Positions 9,186 to 16,571 of a stretch of DNA of 22,564 nucleotides are shown in pieces. The translations under genes were made by a program, and so were the position numbers. The notes under the pieces were generated by a model that had not been told where the DNA came from, did no database searches, and worked only from the letters and a program-made list of their open reading frames with translations. The stretch spans positions 1 through 22,564 of the forward strand of contig VHDM01000010.1 of NCBI GenBank assembly GCA_016876055.1. The letters run 5' to 3'. Origin of the DNA: Verrucomicrobiota bacterium (GTDB taxonomy: Bacteria; Verrucomicrobiota; Verrucomicrobiia; Methylacidiphilales; Verrucolacustridaceae). Every line of letters begins with the position of its first letter. Position 1 is the first letter of the stretch.

Positions 9186-10280
9186 TTAATCGATACGGGT
9201 GAAGACTTTACCGGGCATTTGTCGCACCCGGCGCTTCATCTCGAGCTTGAGGAGGGTGGCGGACACAACCGGGGAAGGCAACCCGCATTTTCGGGTCAGC
9301 CCATCCACCTGCAGTTCATCCCGCCCCAAAGCCTCTAAAATCTTCTTCTCCTCCTCATTCAGGTTGCCGTGGGGCGCCGCCGGGACCGGCATCTCGGCCC
9401 GGGGCAGGAGAAATTCAAACTCCGCCAGCACGTCCTCCACCGACTCCACCAAGCGCGCCCCGTCCTTGATCAGCTGGTGGCAGCCGCCCGCCTGCGGCTG
9501 ATCGATCCGTCCCGGCACGGCAAACACCTGCCGCCCCTGTTCCAGCGCCTGCCGGGCGGTGATCATCGCCCCACTGGCTCGCGCCGCTTCAATCACCAAG
9601 AGCCCCTTGCTTAACCCGCTGACAATCCGGTTGCGCATGGGAAAGGTCTGCCGATCCGGCGGCGTGCCCAGACAAAACTCACTCATCACGAGTCCGCCCG
9701 CCTCCACCATTTTTTCCGCCAACACCTCGTTCTCCGCCGGATAGATCTGATCCAGGGAACAACCCAGCACCGCCGCCGTTTTTCCTTTGGCTGCCAACGC
9801 TCCCTGATGCGCCGCCGTGTCGATGCCGCGCGCCAAACCACTCACCACCCCGATTCCGGCAAAGGCCAGCTGATATCCCAGTTTCTTGGCCAGATCGATG
9901 CCGTACCCCGAAGCATCCCGCGTGCCGACCACCCCGATGCAGGCCCCGTTCACCGCCTCCAAGTTCCCACGGTAGTACAACACCAAGGGTGGGTCGTGGA
10001 TTTCCCGAAGGAGTGGAGGATAGTCCGGATCCTCGCAATCGATCACCTTCAAGCGGTGTTTGCGGATTTTTTCCAGCTCCGCTGCCAAATCAAAGGCCTT
10101 CTCCCAACCCCGGATCGATTCCGCCACCGCCTGCCCCACCCCTTCCACCCCGGCTAACCGCATGGTCGGTTGGGAAAAAAGTCCTTCGACCGCGCCGCAA
10201 GCCTGCCGGAGCTTTCGCACCCGGACCGGACCCACCAAACGGAGTGAATTAAGGACGAGGTAAGCCTCGGTCCGCGTCAT
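9186..10280 (-). CDS. dprA: DNA-processing protein DprA
   Basis: Binds incoming single-stranded DNA during natural transformation and loads RecA. The 364 residues contain an N-terminal helix-hairpin-helix/SAM-like region (about 1-70), the Rossmann-fold DprA domain with VVGTRDAS (117-124), SGLARGIDTAAH (147-158), RNRIVSGLS (217-225), EAARASGAMITA (231-242) and AVPGRI (254-259), and a C-terminal winged helix (about 305-364). The ATG overlaps the aroB stop as ATGA (10277-10280). The open frame continues upstream through aroB, but that part has no family similarity and is a GC-rich shadow. With topB and xer it forms a DNA-processing block. Confidence 0.95.
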   Translation of the reverse strand: MTRTEAYLVLNSLRLVGPVRVRKLRQACGAVEGLFSQPTMRLAGVEGVGQAVAESIRGWEKAFDLAAELEKIRKHRLKVIDCEDPDYPPLLREIHDPPLVLYYRGNLEAVNGACIGVVGTRDASGYGIDLAKKLGYQLAFAGIGVVSGLARGIDTAAHQGALAAKGKTAAVLGCSLDQIYPAENEVLAEKMVEAGGLVMSEFCLGTPPDRQTFPMRNRIVSGLSKGLLVIEAARASGAMITARQALEQGRQVFAVPGRIDQPQAGGCHQLIKDGARLVESVEDVLAEFEFLLPRAEMPVPAAPHGNLNEEEKKILEALGRDELQVDGLTRKCGLPSPVVSATLLKLEMKRRVRQMPGKVFTRID

Positions 10281-11365
10281 CCCTTGGCCGGCCGGCCCTC
10301 CCGCACCTCCTCCAGCGCCGCCATCACCTTTTTCTCCGCCACGCCCGAAACCAGATCCGCCTTGCCGATCTTGCGGAGGAGCACCCAGCGAATGCCTTCG
10401 GAAGTCGCCTTCTTGTCCCGCGAGATCCAAGTGGACAGCCGATCCCACCGCAGTTCCGGATGGGTCACGGGCAGACCTTGCGCCCGGATCGCCGCTTTTA
10501 GTTTCTCCGCAGTCTTCCTCTTGAAGCCGCGTGCCTTCACGGAAAGGTGGGCCGCCACGGCCATCCCGATCGCCACCGCCTCCCCGTGCCGCAGTCCGTC
10601 GTAACCCAGAATCCCCTCTAAGCCGTGTGCCACCGTGTGGCCGAAGTTCAGCAAAGCTCGTTTCCCCTTCAGATCCTTCTCGTCCTCGCCCGCCAGCTTC
10701 GCCTTGATCTCCACACAGCGCTTCACGACCTTGGCCATCGAGCGCGGCGCTCCCTTGGCCAGGGAAGCAAACAGCTTCGAATCCGCGATCGCCCCGCACT
10801 TCAACACCTCGGCCATCCCCGCCCGCTTCTCCACCGGGGAAAGGAACTGCAACCAGCGCAGATCCGCCAGCACCGCTTGAGGAGGATAGAAAGCTCCCAC
10901 CAGGTTTTTCCCCTCCGGCAGGTCCACCCCCGTCTTGCCGCCCACGCTGCTGTCCACCATCGCCACCACCGTGGTCGGGATCTGGATCAGCGGCAGGCCG
11001 CGCAGAAACGTGGCCGCCACAAAACCCGCCAGATCCCCCGTCACCCCGCCCCCCACCGCCAAGACCCATCCGTCCCGGGTCATCCCCGCTCCCGCCAGCT
11101 GGCGTAGCACCCGGCCGTACTCGTCGATCGACTTCGACCGTTCCCCCGCCGGAATCCGCACCCGGACAACCCGCGACGAGCGCCGCTCCAACCAGTGGAA
11201 AAGGTCCGTCGTCAATGGCAGCGCCGCCACCCCCTCGTCCACCAGCATCGCCACCGGCACCTTTGCCGGCAGGTGCTTCGGCAGCACCGTGGGAAGCAGT
11301 TTGTCTCCGATGTAGACCGGATACAGACCCGCCGAGGATTTGACCCGGACTCTCTGGATGCTCAT
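10277..11365 (-). CDS. aroB: 3-dehydroquinate synthase
   Basis: Second step of the shikimate pathway: converts DAHP to 3-dehydroquinate with NAD and a divalent metal, cytosolic. The 362 residues show the NAD-binding GGGVTGDLAGF (105-115), PTTVVAMVDSSVGGKTGVD (130-148), and the metal ligands Glu186 (MAEVLK), His243 (NFGHTVAH) and His260 (RHGEA). The start is well supported: GGAGG at 11372-11376 lies six bases before the ATG. It is the first gene of the coupled series aroB-dprA-topB-xer-waaA. A 93-base gap upstream separates it from tRNA-Cys and contains no convincing promoter or terminator. Confidence 0.96.
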   Translation of the reverse strand: MSIQRVRVKSSAGLYPVYIGDKLLPTVLPKHLPAKVPVAMLVDEGVAALPLTTDLFHWLERRSSRVVRVRIPAGERSKSIDEYGRVLRQLAGAGMTRDGWVLAVGGGVTGDLAGFVAATFLRGLPLIQIPTTVVAMVDSSVGGKTGVDLPEGKNLVGAFYPPQAVLADLRWLQFLSPVEKRAGMAEVLKCGAIADSKLFASLAKGAPRSMAKVVKRCVEIKAKLAGEDEKDLKGKRALLNFGHTVAHGLEGILGYDGLRHGEAVAIGMAVAAHLSVKARGFKRKTAEKLKAAIRAQGLPVTHPELRWDRLSTWISRDKKATSEGIRWVLLRKIGKADLVSGVAEKKVMAALEEVREGRPAKG

Positions 11366-11458
11366 CCCTTACCTCCGCCGGGTTGGGGTCCATCTAGGAT
11401 TAGACTCGGAGTTTTGTAAATGGATGTGGTCTTTTTTGGGTCAAAAAGAGAAAACTCG

Positions 11459-11531
11459 AGGCGAGGGTCGGAATCGAACCGACGAAATGGGGCTTTTGCA
11501 GAGCCCTGCCTTACCACTTGGCTACCCCGCC
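11459..11531 (-). tRNA. tRNA-Cys (GCA)
   Basis: A complete cloverleaf of 73 bases can be folded by hand. The acceptor is GGCGGGG paired to CCTCGCC (one G-T), the D arm is GCC/GGC, and the anticodon stem is GGGCT/AGCCC with loop CTGCAAA, so the anticodon is GCA. The T arm is GTCGG/CCGAC with loop TTCGATT. The discriminator is T, as in all cysteine tRNAs. The 3' CCA is not encoded. The variable region of six bases is slightly long. It lies 48 bases after the CBS-domain gene on the same strand with no visible terminator between, so it may be cotranscribed. Confidence 0.95.
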
Positions 11532-11579
11532 CAAAATCGTTGTTCATAGTTTCCCGTTTCCTCCCATCCCGTCAAACGG

Positions 11580-12869
11580 TCAGCCTTTCAGCTGCGACAC
11601 CAGCACCTTGTCGAGCCGGTGCCGGTCCATGTCGACCACCTCGTATCGGTGCCCCCGATACTCAATGTGGTCTCCCTCCTTCGGAATCTTGGCCAGCCGG
11701 TGCACCACAAAACCACCCACGGTCTGGAAATCGCCATCGACCGGGAAATAGTCGGCCGGCTTGCCCAAGTCCCGCGCAAACTCTTCCACCGGCAGGGTGG
11801 CGTCGACCAGCCAGGAGCCGTCTTCCCGCTGGATCGCCCGTAGCTTGTGCCGGTCCTCCTGGGAGGGCAGCTCACCAACAATCGCCTCCAGCAGATCCAA
11901 TAAGCTCAGAATGCCGGTGATATTCCCAAACTCATCGCTAACCAGGGCCACCCGCTGCCGCGCTTTTTGCAGCTGCTCCAGAGCGCGCAAGGCCGGGATC
12001 GTCTCCGGTAAAATCAACGCCTGGGTCGCCAAATCGGCCGGGGCGGCGGGCAGTCCTACCGCCATATTGGCCCAAAGAGCTTTCACCGACACCACCCCGA
12101 GAATATTTTCCCGGCTGCCCCGATAGACCGGAAAGTGCGAGTGTCCGCTTGCCACCAGCGCTCGCCAGGTCACGTCCGGCGCCTCGTCGGCGTTGATCCA
12201 GACGATCCGGATGCTCGGCGTCATCAACTCCTCCACCCGCATCTCATCCAGCCGCAGGACCCGCTCCACCATTCCTTGTTCGGTCGAACTGAATACCCCC
12301 GCTCGTTTGCCCTGCTCCAGAAGATGACGCAGCTCCTCGTCGCTGACCGGCACGGTTTCCCCGGAAGAGCGCACCCCGAACAAAGCCGCCAACGTGTCCG
12401 TCACCCAACTGAGAAAACGGACGATCGGCCCGAGCCCCAGGGCCACCGCCTGAATCGGTCGTGAAAGCCGCGCGGCAATCGTCTCGCTGTGCGCCAAGGC
12501 CAATCGCTTGGGCAGAAGTTCCCCGAAAATGATGGAGGCCACGGTGATGATCAAAACCACCAGACCCAGCGACAGCGGATCTGCGATGAATTCAGGAACG
12601 TGGAGGGCCTTGAGACTCTCGGCCACCGGTTTGGCTAAAACCGCGCCTCCCATGGCTCCCGAGAGAATCGCGATCAGGGTGATCACCACGCTGACCGTGC
12701 TGAGGAAGGCACTCGGGGAGCTGGCCAGCTCGTACGCTGCCTTGGCCCCGCCATCCCCAGCCTCCGCCCGCTGCCGCAGCTTGCTGCGGCGACTGGAAAC
12801 AACCGCCAACTCAGCCATCGCAAAGATGCCGTTGGCCAGGATTAGAATACTAAGTATAAAGCCTTCCAT
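11580..12869 (-). CDS. CNNM/CorC family membrane protein with CBS pair (hemolysin-like)
   Basis: Inner-membrane protein of the DUF21-CBS-CorC_HlyC architecture, a family linked to Mg2+/Co2+ efflux; older annotation calls it hemolysin-like. The 429 residues show an N-terminal CNNM membrane domain (about 1-165, with helices near 4-24, 56-76 and 101-117, and the conserved FGELLPK at 115-121), a regulatory CBS pair (about 213-335; ELMTPS at 214-219, FPVYRG at 246-251, VSDEFGNITGILSLLD at 310-325) and a CorC_HlyC domain (about 345-428, VGGFVVHRLAKIPKEGD). The ion cannot be assigned from sequence. There is no Shine-Dalgarno sequence; a perfect TATAAT ends 13 bases before the ATG, so the mRNA may be leaderless or nearly so. 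Confidence 0.92.
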   Translation of the reverse strand: MEGFILSILILANGIFAMAELAVVSSRRSKLRQRAEAGDGGAKAAYELASSPSAFLSTVSVVITLIAILSGAMGGAVLAKPVAESLKALHVPEFIADPLSLGLVVLIITVASIIFGELLPKRLALAHSETIAARLSRPIQAVALGLGPIVRFLSWVTDTLAALFGVRSSGETVPVSDEELRHLLEQGKRAGVFSSTEQGMVERVLRLDEMRVEELMTPSIRIVWINADEAPDVTWRALVASGHSHFPVYRGSRENILGVVSVKALWANMAVGLPAAPADLATQALILPETIPALRALEQLQKARQRVALVSDEFGNITGILSLLDLLEAIVGELPSQEDRHKLRAIQREDGSWLVDATLPVEEFARDLGKPADYFPVDGDFQTVGGFVVHRLAKIPKEGDHIEYRGHRYEVVDMDRHRLDKVLVSQLKG

Positions 12870-12882
12870 TGTAATTACTTAT

Positions 12883-12888
12883 ATTATA
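12883..12888 (-). promoter_or_regulatory. Putative -10 box of the CBS-domain transporter gene
   Basis: TATAAT, identical to the sigma-70 -10 consensus, sits inside an AT-rich patch that stands out from its GC-rich surroundings, 13 bases before the ATG at 12869. No good -35 hexamer is present at 16-18 bases: the hexamer at 17 is GACAGG, and CCGACA sits 19 bases away. A transcript starting the usual 6-8 bases downstream would have a leader of about 5-8 bases. Confidence 0.5.
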
Positions 12889-12903
12889 TTTTGGCGCCCA
12901 TAA

Positions 12904-12919
12904 TTCCTGTCGGCAGGAA
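12904..12919. repeat. Short inverted repeat upstream of the CBS-domain gene
   Basis: TTCCTG and CAGGAA arms of six bases flank a four-base centre. It lies 15 bases upstream of the putative TATAAT box, within the 90-base gap between the exoD stop and the CBS gene. It could be a weak hairpin ending exoD transcription (no T-run follows it) or a regulator site overlapping the -35 region. Function is not established. Confidence 0.35.
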
Positions 12920-12959
12920 GAAAGATACGGGAATTTAGTCGGCGGGAAAGCCCCCTCGT

Positions 12960-13625
12960 TTACCCAAAAAGCTGCCGCAACCACGCCCACACCACCGCCA
13001 CTGCCGCCGGCCCAAACACAAAAAGAACCGTGAAAAAAATCGCGCACGGAATCGCTGCCAGATAACCGGCGACAAGGTACAGGCCGTCATCCTCCAGCAG
13101 GGCCAGGGCAATCAGCACAATGGGGATCGCCGCCAGCATGTTGCTCATCGGAATGGGCAGGGGCAAAGCCAGGAGGATTGAGAGAAACGCGATCAGCATT
13201 CCATGCACCCGATGCCAAAAAGGATTTCGGCATAGATAGCTCCAGCGCGGGTGCAGGATCTTCTCCGCCAACTTGGCCACCCTGCGGAGCGCCTCCAACA
13301 GCGCCCATCCCGTGGCCGGCGGGATTTTTTTTACCTTGAGCCAGCCCGGCAGCCAGGGCTTTTGGGCAAACGCGATCCTTAGCCCGCTGTAAAACAGCAC
13401 CACACCAAACGGCATCGAAAGACCTGGCACTTGGATGGGCTGGGCGAAGGGCAGCGCCAACACCGTGATCACCGCGGCATGCCCCTTTCCCTCCAGCGCG
13501 TGCATCAAATCATCGATCGTCAGGCCGTGCTCCCGGCTGATCCGGCGCTCCAGCTGCGCCACCACCTGGGAAATGGCCCCTTGGCGGACCGAGGAGGCCT
13601 CGGCCCGGCCCCCTGCACGTTTCAC
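12960..13625 (-). CDS. exoD: ExoD family membrane protein
   Basis: Member of the exopolysaccharide-synthesis ExoD family, inner-membrane proteins of unproven mechanism first tied to exopolysaccharide production and alkali tolerance in rhizobia. The 221 residues comprise a short polar N-terminus (about 1-45, with LTIDDLMHALEGKGHAA) followed by hydrophobic segments: about 50-62 and 70-85, then a polar linker with KIPPATGW and RNPFWHRVHG, then several helices to the C-terminus including the characteristic LPLPIPMSNMLAAIPI. I start at GTG 13625, which overlaps the exchanger gene's stop as GTGA (13622-13625); the open frame upstream of it is a shadow of that gene. Role here is inferred from family only. 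Confidence 0.87.
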   Translation of the reverse strand: MKRAGGRAEASSVRQGAISQVVAQLERRISREHGLTIDDLMHALEGKGHAAVITVLALPFAQPIQVPGLSMPFGVVLFYSGLRIAFAQKPWLPGWLKVKKIPPATGWALLEALRRVAKLAEKILHPRWSYLCRNPFWHRVHGMLIAFLSILLALPLPIPMSNMLAAIPIVLIALALLEDDGLYLVAGYLAAIPCAIFFTVLFVFGPAAVAVVWAWLRQLFG

Positions 13626-14635
13626 AAGCCCTCGGGAATCCGGCGGCTCAGCAGTTGCGTCAGGTACATGCCGTAGGCCACCAACAGCCCCACCCCGATC
13701 ACCTGCCGGGCCTTGGGTTTGGCATGCAAGAGCGGCAAAACCGCCACCGTCGCAATCAGCAAAATGCCCAAATCCGTCTGATTGAGATTGGGCGCGAGCA
13801 CCGGGCGCAGCAACGCGGCCATGCCCACCACCCCCAAACAATTGAAAATACAGGCCCCGATCACCACACCACCGGCCAGCTCTTTCTCCTTTTTGACGAG
13901 AGCGGAAATTAGCACAAACAGTTCCGGGGTCGCCGCCAGCAGCGGCACCGCCGCCAGCGCAAGGGCCGCTTGCGTCATTCCGACCATTTCCGCGCCGCTG
14001 ACGGCCGCTTTCACCAAATACCGGGAACCGGCCACCAAAAGGACCATGCCTCCCACCAGCTGGGCCAACTCCACCCACCGGGACGGCCCGGGGCGGGGCA
14101 GGTCCCGCTCTATGCGGGCGATCACCGTGCTGTCCGCCTCCACCTGGGCCGAGAACCAAAGAAAAACCGCGTAGACCAACAGGCACGCGCACAGCAGCGT
14201 CCCCTCGAACCGCCCGATCCAGCTGTTCCGCAAAAGAAAAGCCACCATCGCCGCCGAGGCCACCAGAATCGGGGTGTCGGCCAGGAAAAGTTGGGGCCGG
14301 AAACGCAGCGGTCGGGCCACGGCGGCGATTCCCAAAACCAAGCCAAGATTGGCGATGACCGAACCGAGGGCGTTGCCCACGGCAAGATCCCCCTGCCCTT
14401 TGCCCGCCGCCCACAGACTGATGAAAAGCTCCGGAGCCGAGGCGCCAAACGCCACCACCGTCGATCCGATCACCAAAGGATGGACCCCGGCCCTCCGCGC
14501 CAAACCTGACCCACCGCTCACCAGGAGTTTTGCCCCGTAAACCTGCAGAAGGATCCCTGCCACCAGCACGATGACCACCTGCATGGGATCGGTGGTTCCC
14601 AGCCCGATCTGCGAGGAGAATAAAGTCGCCGTCAC
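13622..14635 (-). CDS. CaCA family Na+/Ca2+ exchanger-like antiporter (YrbG type)
   Basis: Inner-membrane cation antiporter with about ten helices and the two internally duplicated alpha-repeats of the family. Repeat 1 reads FGASAPELF followed by GNALGSVIANLGLVLG. Repeat 2 is more divergent, LLAATPELF followed by IGACIFNCLGVVG, losing the G-T-S element but keeping the key Pro-Glu and the late Asn. The key acidic residue is therefore present in both. Length is 337 residues. The start at GTG 14635 is adopted; ATG 14584, just before the first helix, is an alternative. Downstream, its stop overlaps the exoD start, so the two membrane proteins are probably coupled. The ion is a family-level prediction. 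Confidence 0.9.
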   Translation of the reverse strand: MTATLFSSQIGLGTTDPMQVVIVLVAGILLQVYGAKLLVSGGSGLARRAGVHPLVIGSTVVAFGASAPELFISLWAAGKGQGDLAVGNALGSVIANLGLVLGIAAVARPLRFRPQLFLADTPILVASAAMVAFLLRNSWIGRFEGTLLCACLLVYAVFLWFSAQVEADSTVIARIERDLPRPGPSRWVELAQLVGGMVLLVAGSRYLVKAAVSGAEMVGMTQAALALAAVPLLAATPELFVLISALVKKEKELAGGVVIGACIFNCLGVVGMAALLRPVLAPNLNQTDLGILLIATVAVLPLLHAKPKARQVIGVGLLVAYGMYLTQLLSRRIPEGL

Positions 14636-14729
14636 CTCTCTTCTTCTACCCGCCCTCGCTCCCCTTCGCCAACGCTAACCAACCGGGTGGAAGCGCGACG
14701 CCCCGCCACCGCCGCGGCGGCAGGATTTC

Positions 14730-15614
14730 TTAAAGAACCACCCAAACGGCCCCCAGCAACAACCCCGCGCCCGCTCCCCGCAGCAGGAGGGTGGACCGGG
14801 GCAGACCCGCCTCGCGATTGCCCAACCATCGACCAATGGATGCCACCAGCAGCACCGACCAAAGGCCCCGGACCGCGTAGACAATATTCACGCCCACCGG
14901 ATCGCCGGACAAAGCGATCGAGGCGTAGAGCAAAGTTCCCTGCAAACCGATCAGACTTGCCCCCCCCCAGACCCAGCCCCGCCCGCTCCCGTGAAACATC
15001 TTTCCCCACTCACCCAACGGCGTCACCCCGGCCGACAGCCCCGCCATCCCCACCATCATCCATGGCCCAAAAAGACAAAAGCCGACCTCCGGCGCCGCCC
15101 GCGCCACAAGCACATCGGTCAGGGAAAAGATTGCCGCCGCCCCCAGCCCCCATCCCACCGCCCGCCGGGCCCTCGGGTGGCCCGCCCCCGGTTGCATCCC
15201 CAACAACGCCACCCCGGCCGTGCCGAGAAAAGCGCCGACCCATAAATTGGATCCCACCCCGGCCGGCAGAAAAAGCAATCCCCACAACGCCGTGATGACT
15301 ACCTTGGTGCCGAAGATGGGCGTGGCCACGGACACGTCGCCGCCGGAGATCGCCCGAAACGTGCAGATCTGCCCCAGAAAAAAGAGCACGGAACAGGCCG
15401 GCGCCGCCCCCCACAACCACCCCGCCAACCCTTCCGGCGGAGGCTTCGCCCAGCACAGCAGCGGCAGGGAAAACAACGCCAAAGAGAGGTTGCTGGCCCT
15501 CATCGCCTCCCTCGGTGAATGTCCCGCCTCCATCGACCGCTTCAACAACAGCGCCCCGATCGCATAGACCAAGGCGCAGAAAAACGGCAGGATGAGAAGA
15601 CCGTGGTTCGTCAT
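14730..15614 (-). CDS. EamA/DMT-superfamily permease
   Basis: Inner-membrane transporter with two five-helix EamA halves, about 294 residues and roughly ten hydrophobic helices. An example is LGQICTFRAISGGDVSVATP at the end of half one, with the matching LLYASIALSGDPVGVNIVYA in half two, the typical helix 4 positions of the repeat. The substrate is unknown; relatives export amino acids, nucleotide sugars or other metabolites. I use ATG 15614, since the first helix begins at residue 5. The frame is open far upstream but that part is antisense shadow of the rluD gene. The start overlaps the divergent rluD start by 12 bases. A 94-base gap with a GC-only palindrome follows before the exchanger gene. 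Confidence 0.88.
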   Translation of the reverse strand: MTNHGLLILPFFCALVYAIGALLLKRSMEAGHSPREAMRASNLSLALFSLPLLCWAKPPPEGLAGWLWGAAPACSVLFFLGQICTFRAISGGDVSVATPIFGTKVVITALWGLLFLPAGVGSNLWVGAFLGTAGVALLGMQPGAGHPRARRAVGWGLGAAAIFSLTDVLVARAAPEVGFCLFGPWMMVGMAGLSAGVTPLGEWGKMFHGSGRGWVWGGASLIGLQGTLLYASIALSGDPVGVNIVYAVRGLWSVLLVASIGRWLGNREAGLPRSTLLLRGAGAGLLLGAVWVVL

Positions 15615-16571
15615 TCCCAGCAACCTCGCCGAAAAACCGCGCCGACCCAAGAAAGGATCTGGCACGGGACCATCGGCCCTGCCGACGGCCACGAACGCGC
15701 CGATCTCGTCCTTGCCCGGCTCAGCGGCGAATCGCGCAGCAAAATCCAACAGTGGATGAAGGCCGGCCGGGTCGAGGCCTCCGGGAAAACCGTGGAACCC
15801 CGGGATCTTCTCCCCGCCGGCGCCAGCATCACCATGCGCATCCCCAACCCGGCCCCACGCAAAGTGCAGCCTGAACCCATTCCGCTCCACATCCTGTATG
15901 AGGATGCCGACATCATCGTCCTCCACAAACCCCCCGGCCTTGCCGTCCACCCCGGCGCCGGTCGGCCGACCGGCTCCCTCGCCGCCGCCCTCCTTCACCA
16001 CTGCTCGGGAAAACTCGCCCCGGGGGGCGGTCCCGAGCGACCCGGCATCGTTCACCGCCTCGATCTGGAAACCTCCGGCGTCCTCGTGGCAGCCAAGACC
16101 GACGCCGCCCACCGCGAACTCAGCCGCCAGTTTAAAGACCGGGAAACCCAGAAAAGCTACCTGGCGTTTGTCTTGGGCCGGCCCCGAGGCCAGGTCGGTT
16201 CCTGGGAAGGCCCGATTGGTCGCCATCCCGTTCATCGTCAAAAAATGGCGATTCGCACAAAAGGCCGGCCTTCCCGGACAGACTGGAAGGTTCTCGGCTC
16301 CTGGCCCGGTGCCAGCTTGCTGGAGGTAAAGCTTTTGACCGGTCGCACCCACCAAATCCGGGTCCACGCCTCCGCGGCGGGTTGCCCCGTCGCCGGCGAC
16401 CCGGTGTACGGCGGCGCCAACGCCCTGTCTCGTGCCGCCGGCATCACACGTCAGCTGCTCCACGCCCATCGGCTCGCCTTCACCCACCCGCGCACGGGGG
16501 AATACCTTTCGTTTGAGGCTCCCCCTCCACATGATTTTACGGCATTCCAATCCTATCTCGATGGACTCTGA
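15603..16571 (+). CDS. rluD: RluA/RluD family 23S rRNA pseudouridine synthase
   Basis: Isomerises uridines to pseudouridine in large-subunit rRNA. The 322 residues fit RluD (about 326). An N-terminal S4 RNA-binding domain (about 28-80, RADLVLARL to SITMRIP) is followed by the catalytic domain with HKPPGLAVHPG (108-118), the catalytic Asp154 in GIVHRLDLETSG and LLTGRTHQIRVH. Membership of the RluA superfamily is certain; RluD rather than RluC is inferred from the S4-plus-length pattern. The start is uncertain: GTG 15603 is chosen because it gives the normal length. The only other canonical option in this region, ATG 15519, would add 28 residues without similarity and lie deep inside the divergent permease gene. 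Confidence 0.9.
   Translation: MVRHSQQPRRKTAPTQERIWHGTIGPADGHERADLVLARLSGESRSKIQQWMKAGRVEASGKTVEPRDLLPAGASITMRIPNPAPRKVQPEPIPLHILYEDADIIVLHKPPGLAVHPGAGRPTGSLAAALLHHCSGKLAPGGGPERPGIVHRLDLETSGVLVAAKTDAAHRELSRQFKDRETQKSYLAFVLGRPRGQVGSWEGPIGRHPVHRQKMAIRTKGRPSRTDWKVLGSWPGASLLEVKLLTGRTHQIRVHASAAGCPVAGDPVYGGANALSRAAGITRQLLHAHRLAFTHPRTGEYLSFEAPPPHDFTAFQSYLDGL

Noticed and set aside
10281..11393. Upstream in-frame extension of dprA through aroB
   Set aside because: The added 370 residues are Gly/Arg-rich and coincide with the aroB coding region; the ATG within the ATGA overlap gives a normal DprA.
11416..11444. TTGACC as a -35 box upstream of aroB
   Set aside because: At spacings of 16-18 bases only CATTTA, ATTTAC or similar hexamers are found, too poor for a -10; not listed as a promoter.
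13622..14635. Second alpha-repeat of the CaCA exchanger lacks the G-T-S element
   Set aside because: The key Glu and Asn positions are kept in both repeats, so this looks like ordinary family divergence rather than a lost function.
14709..14720. CCGCCGCGGCGG palindrome after the EamA gene
   Set aside because: It has no loop and no T-run, so it is not a convincing terminator; GC-only palindromes of this size are expected by chance in such sequence.
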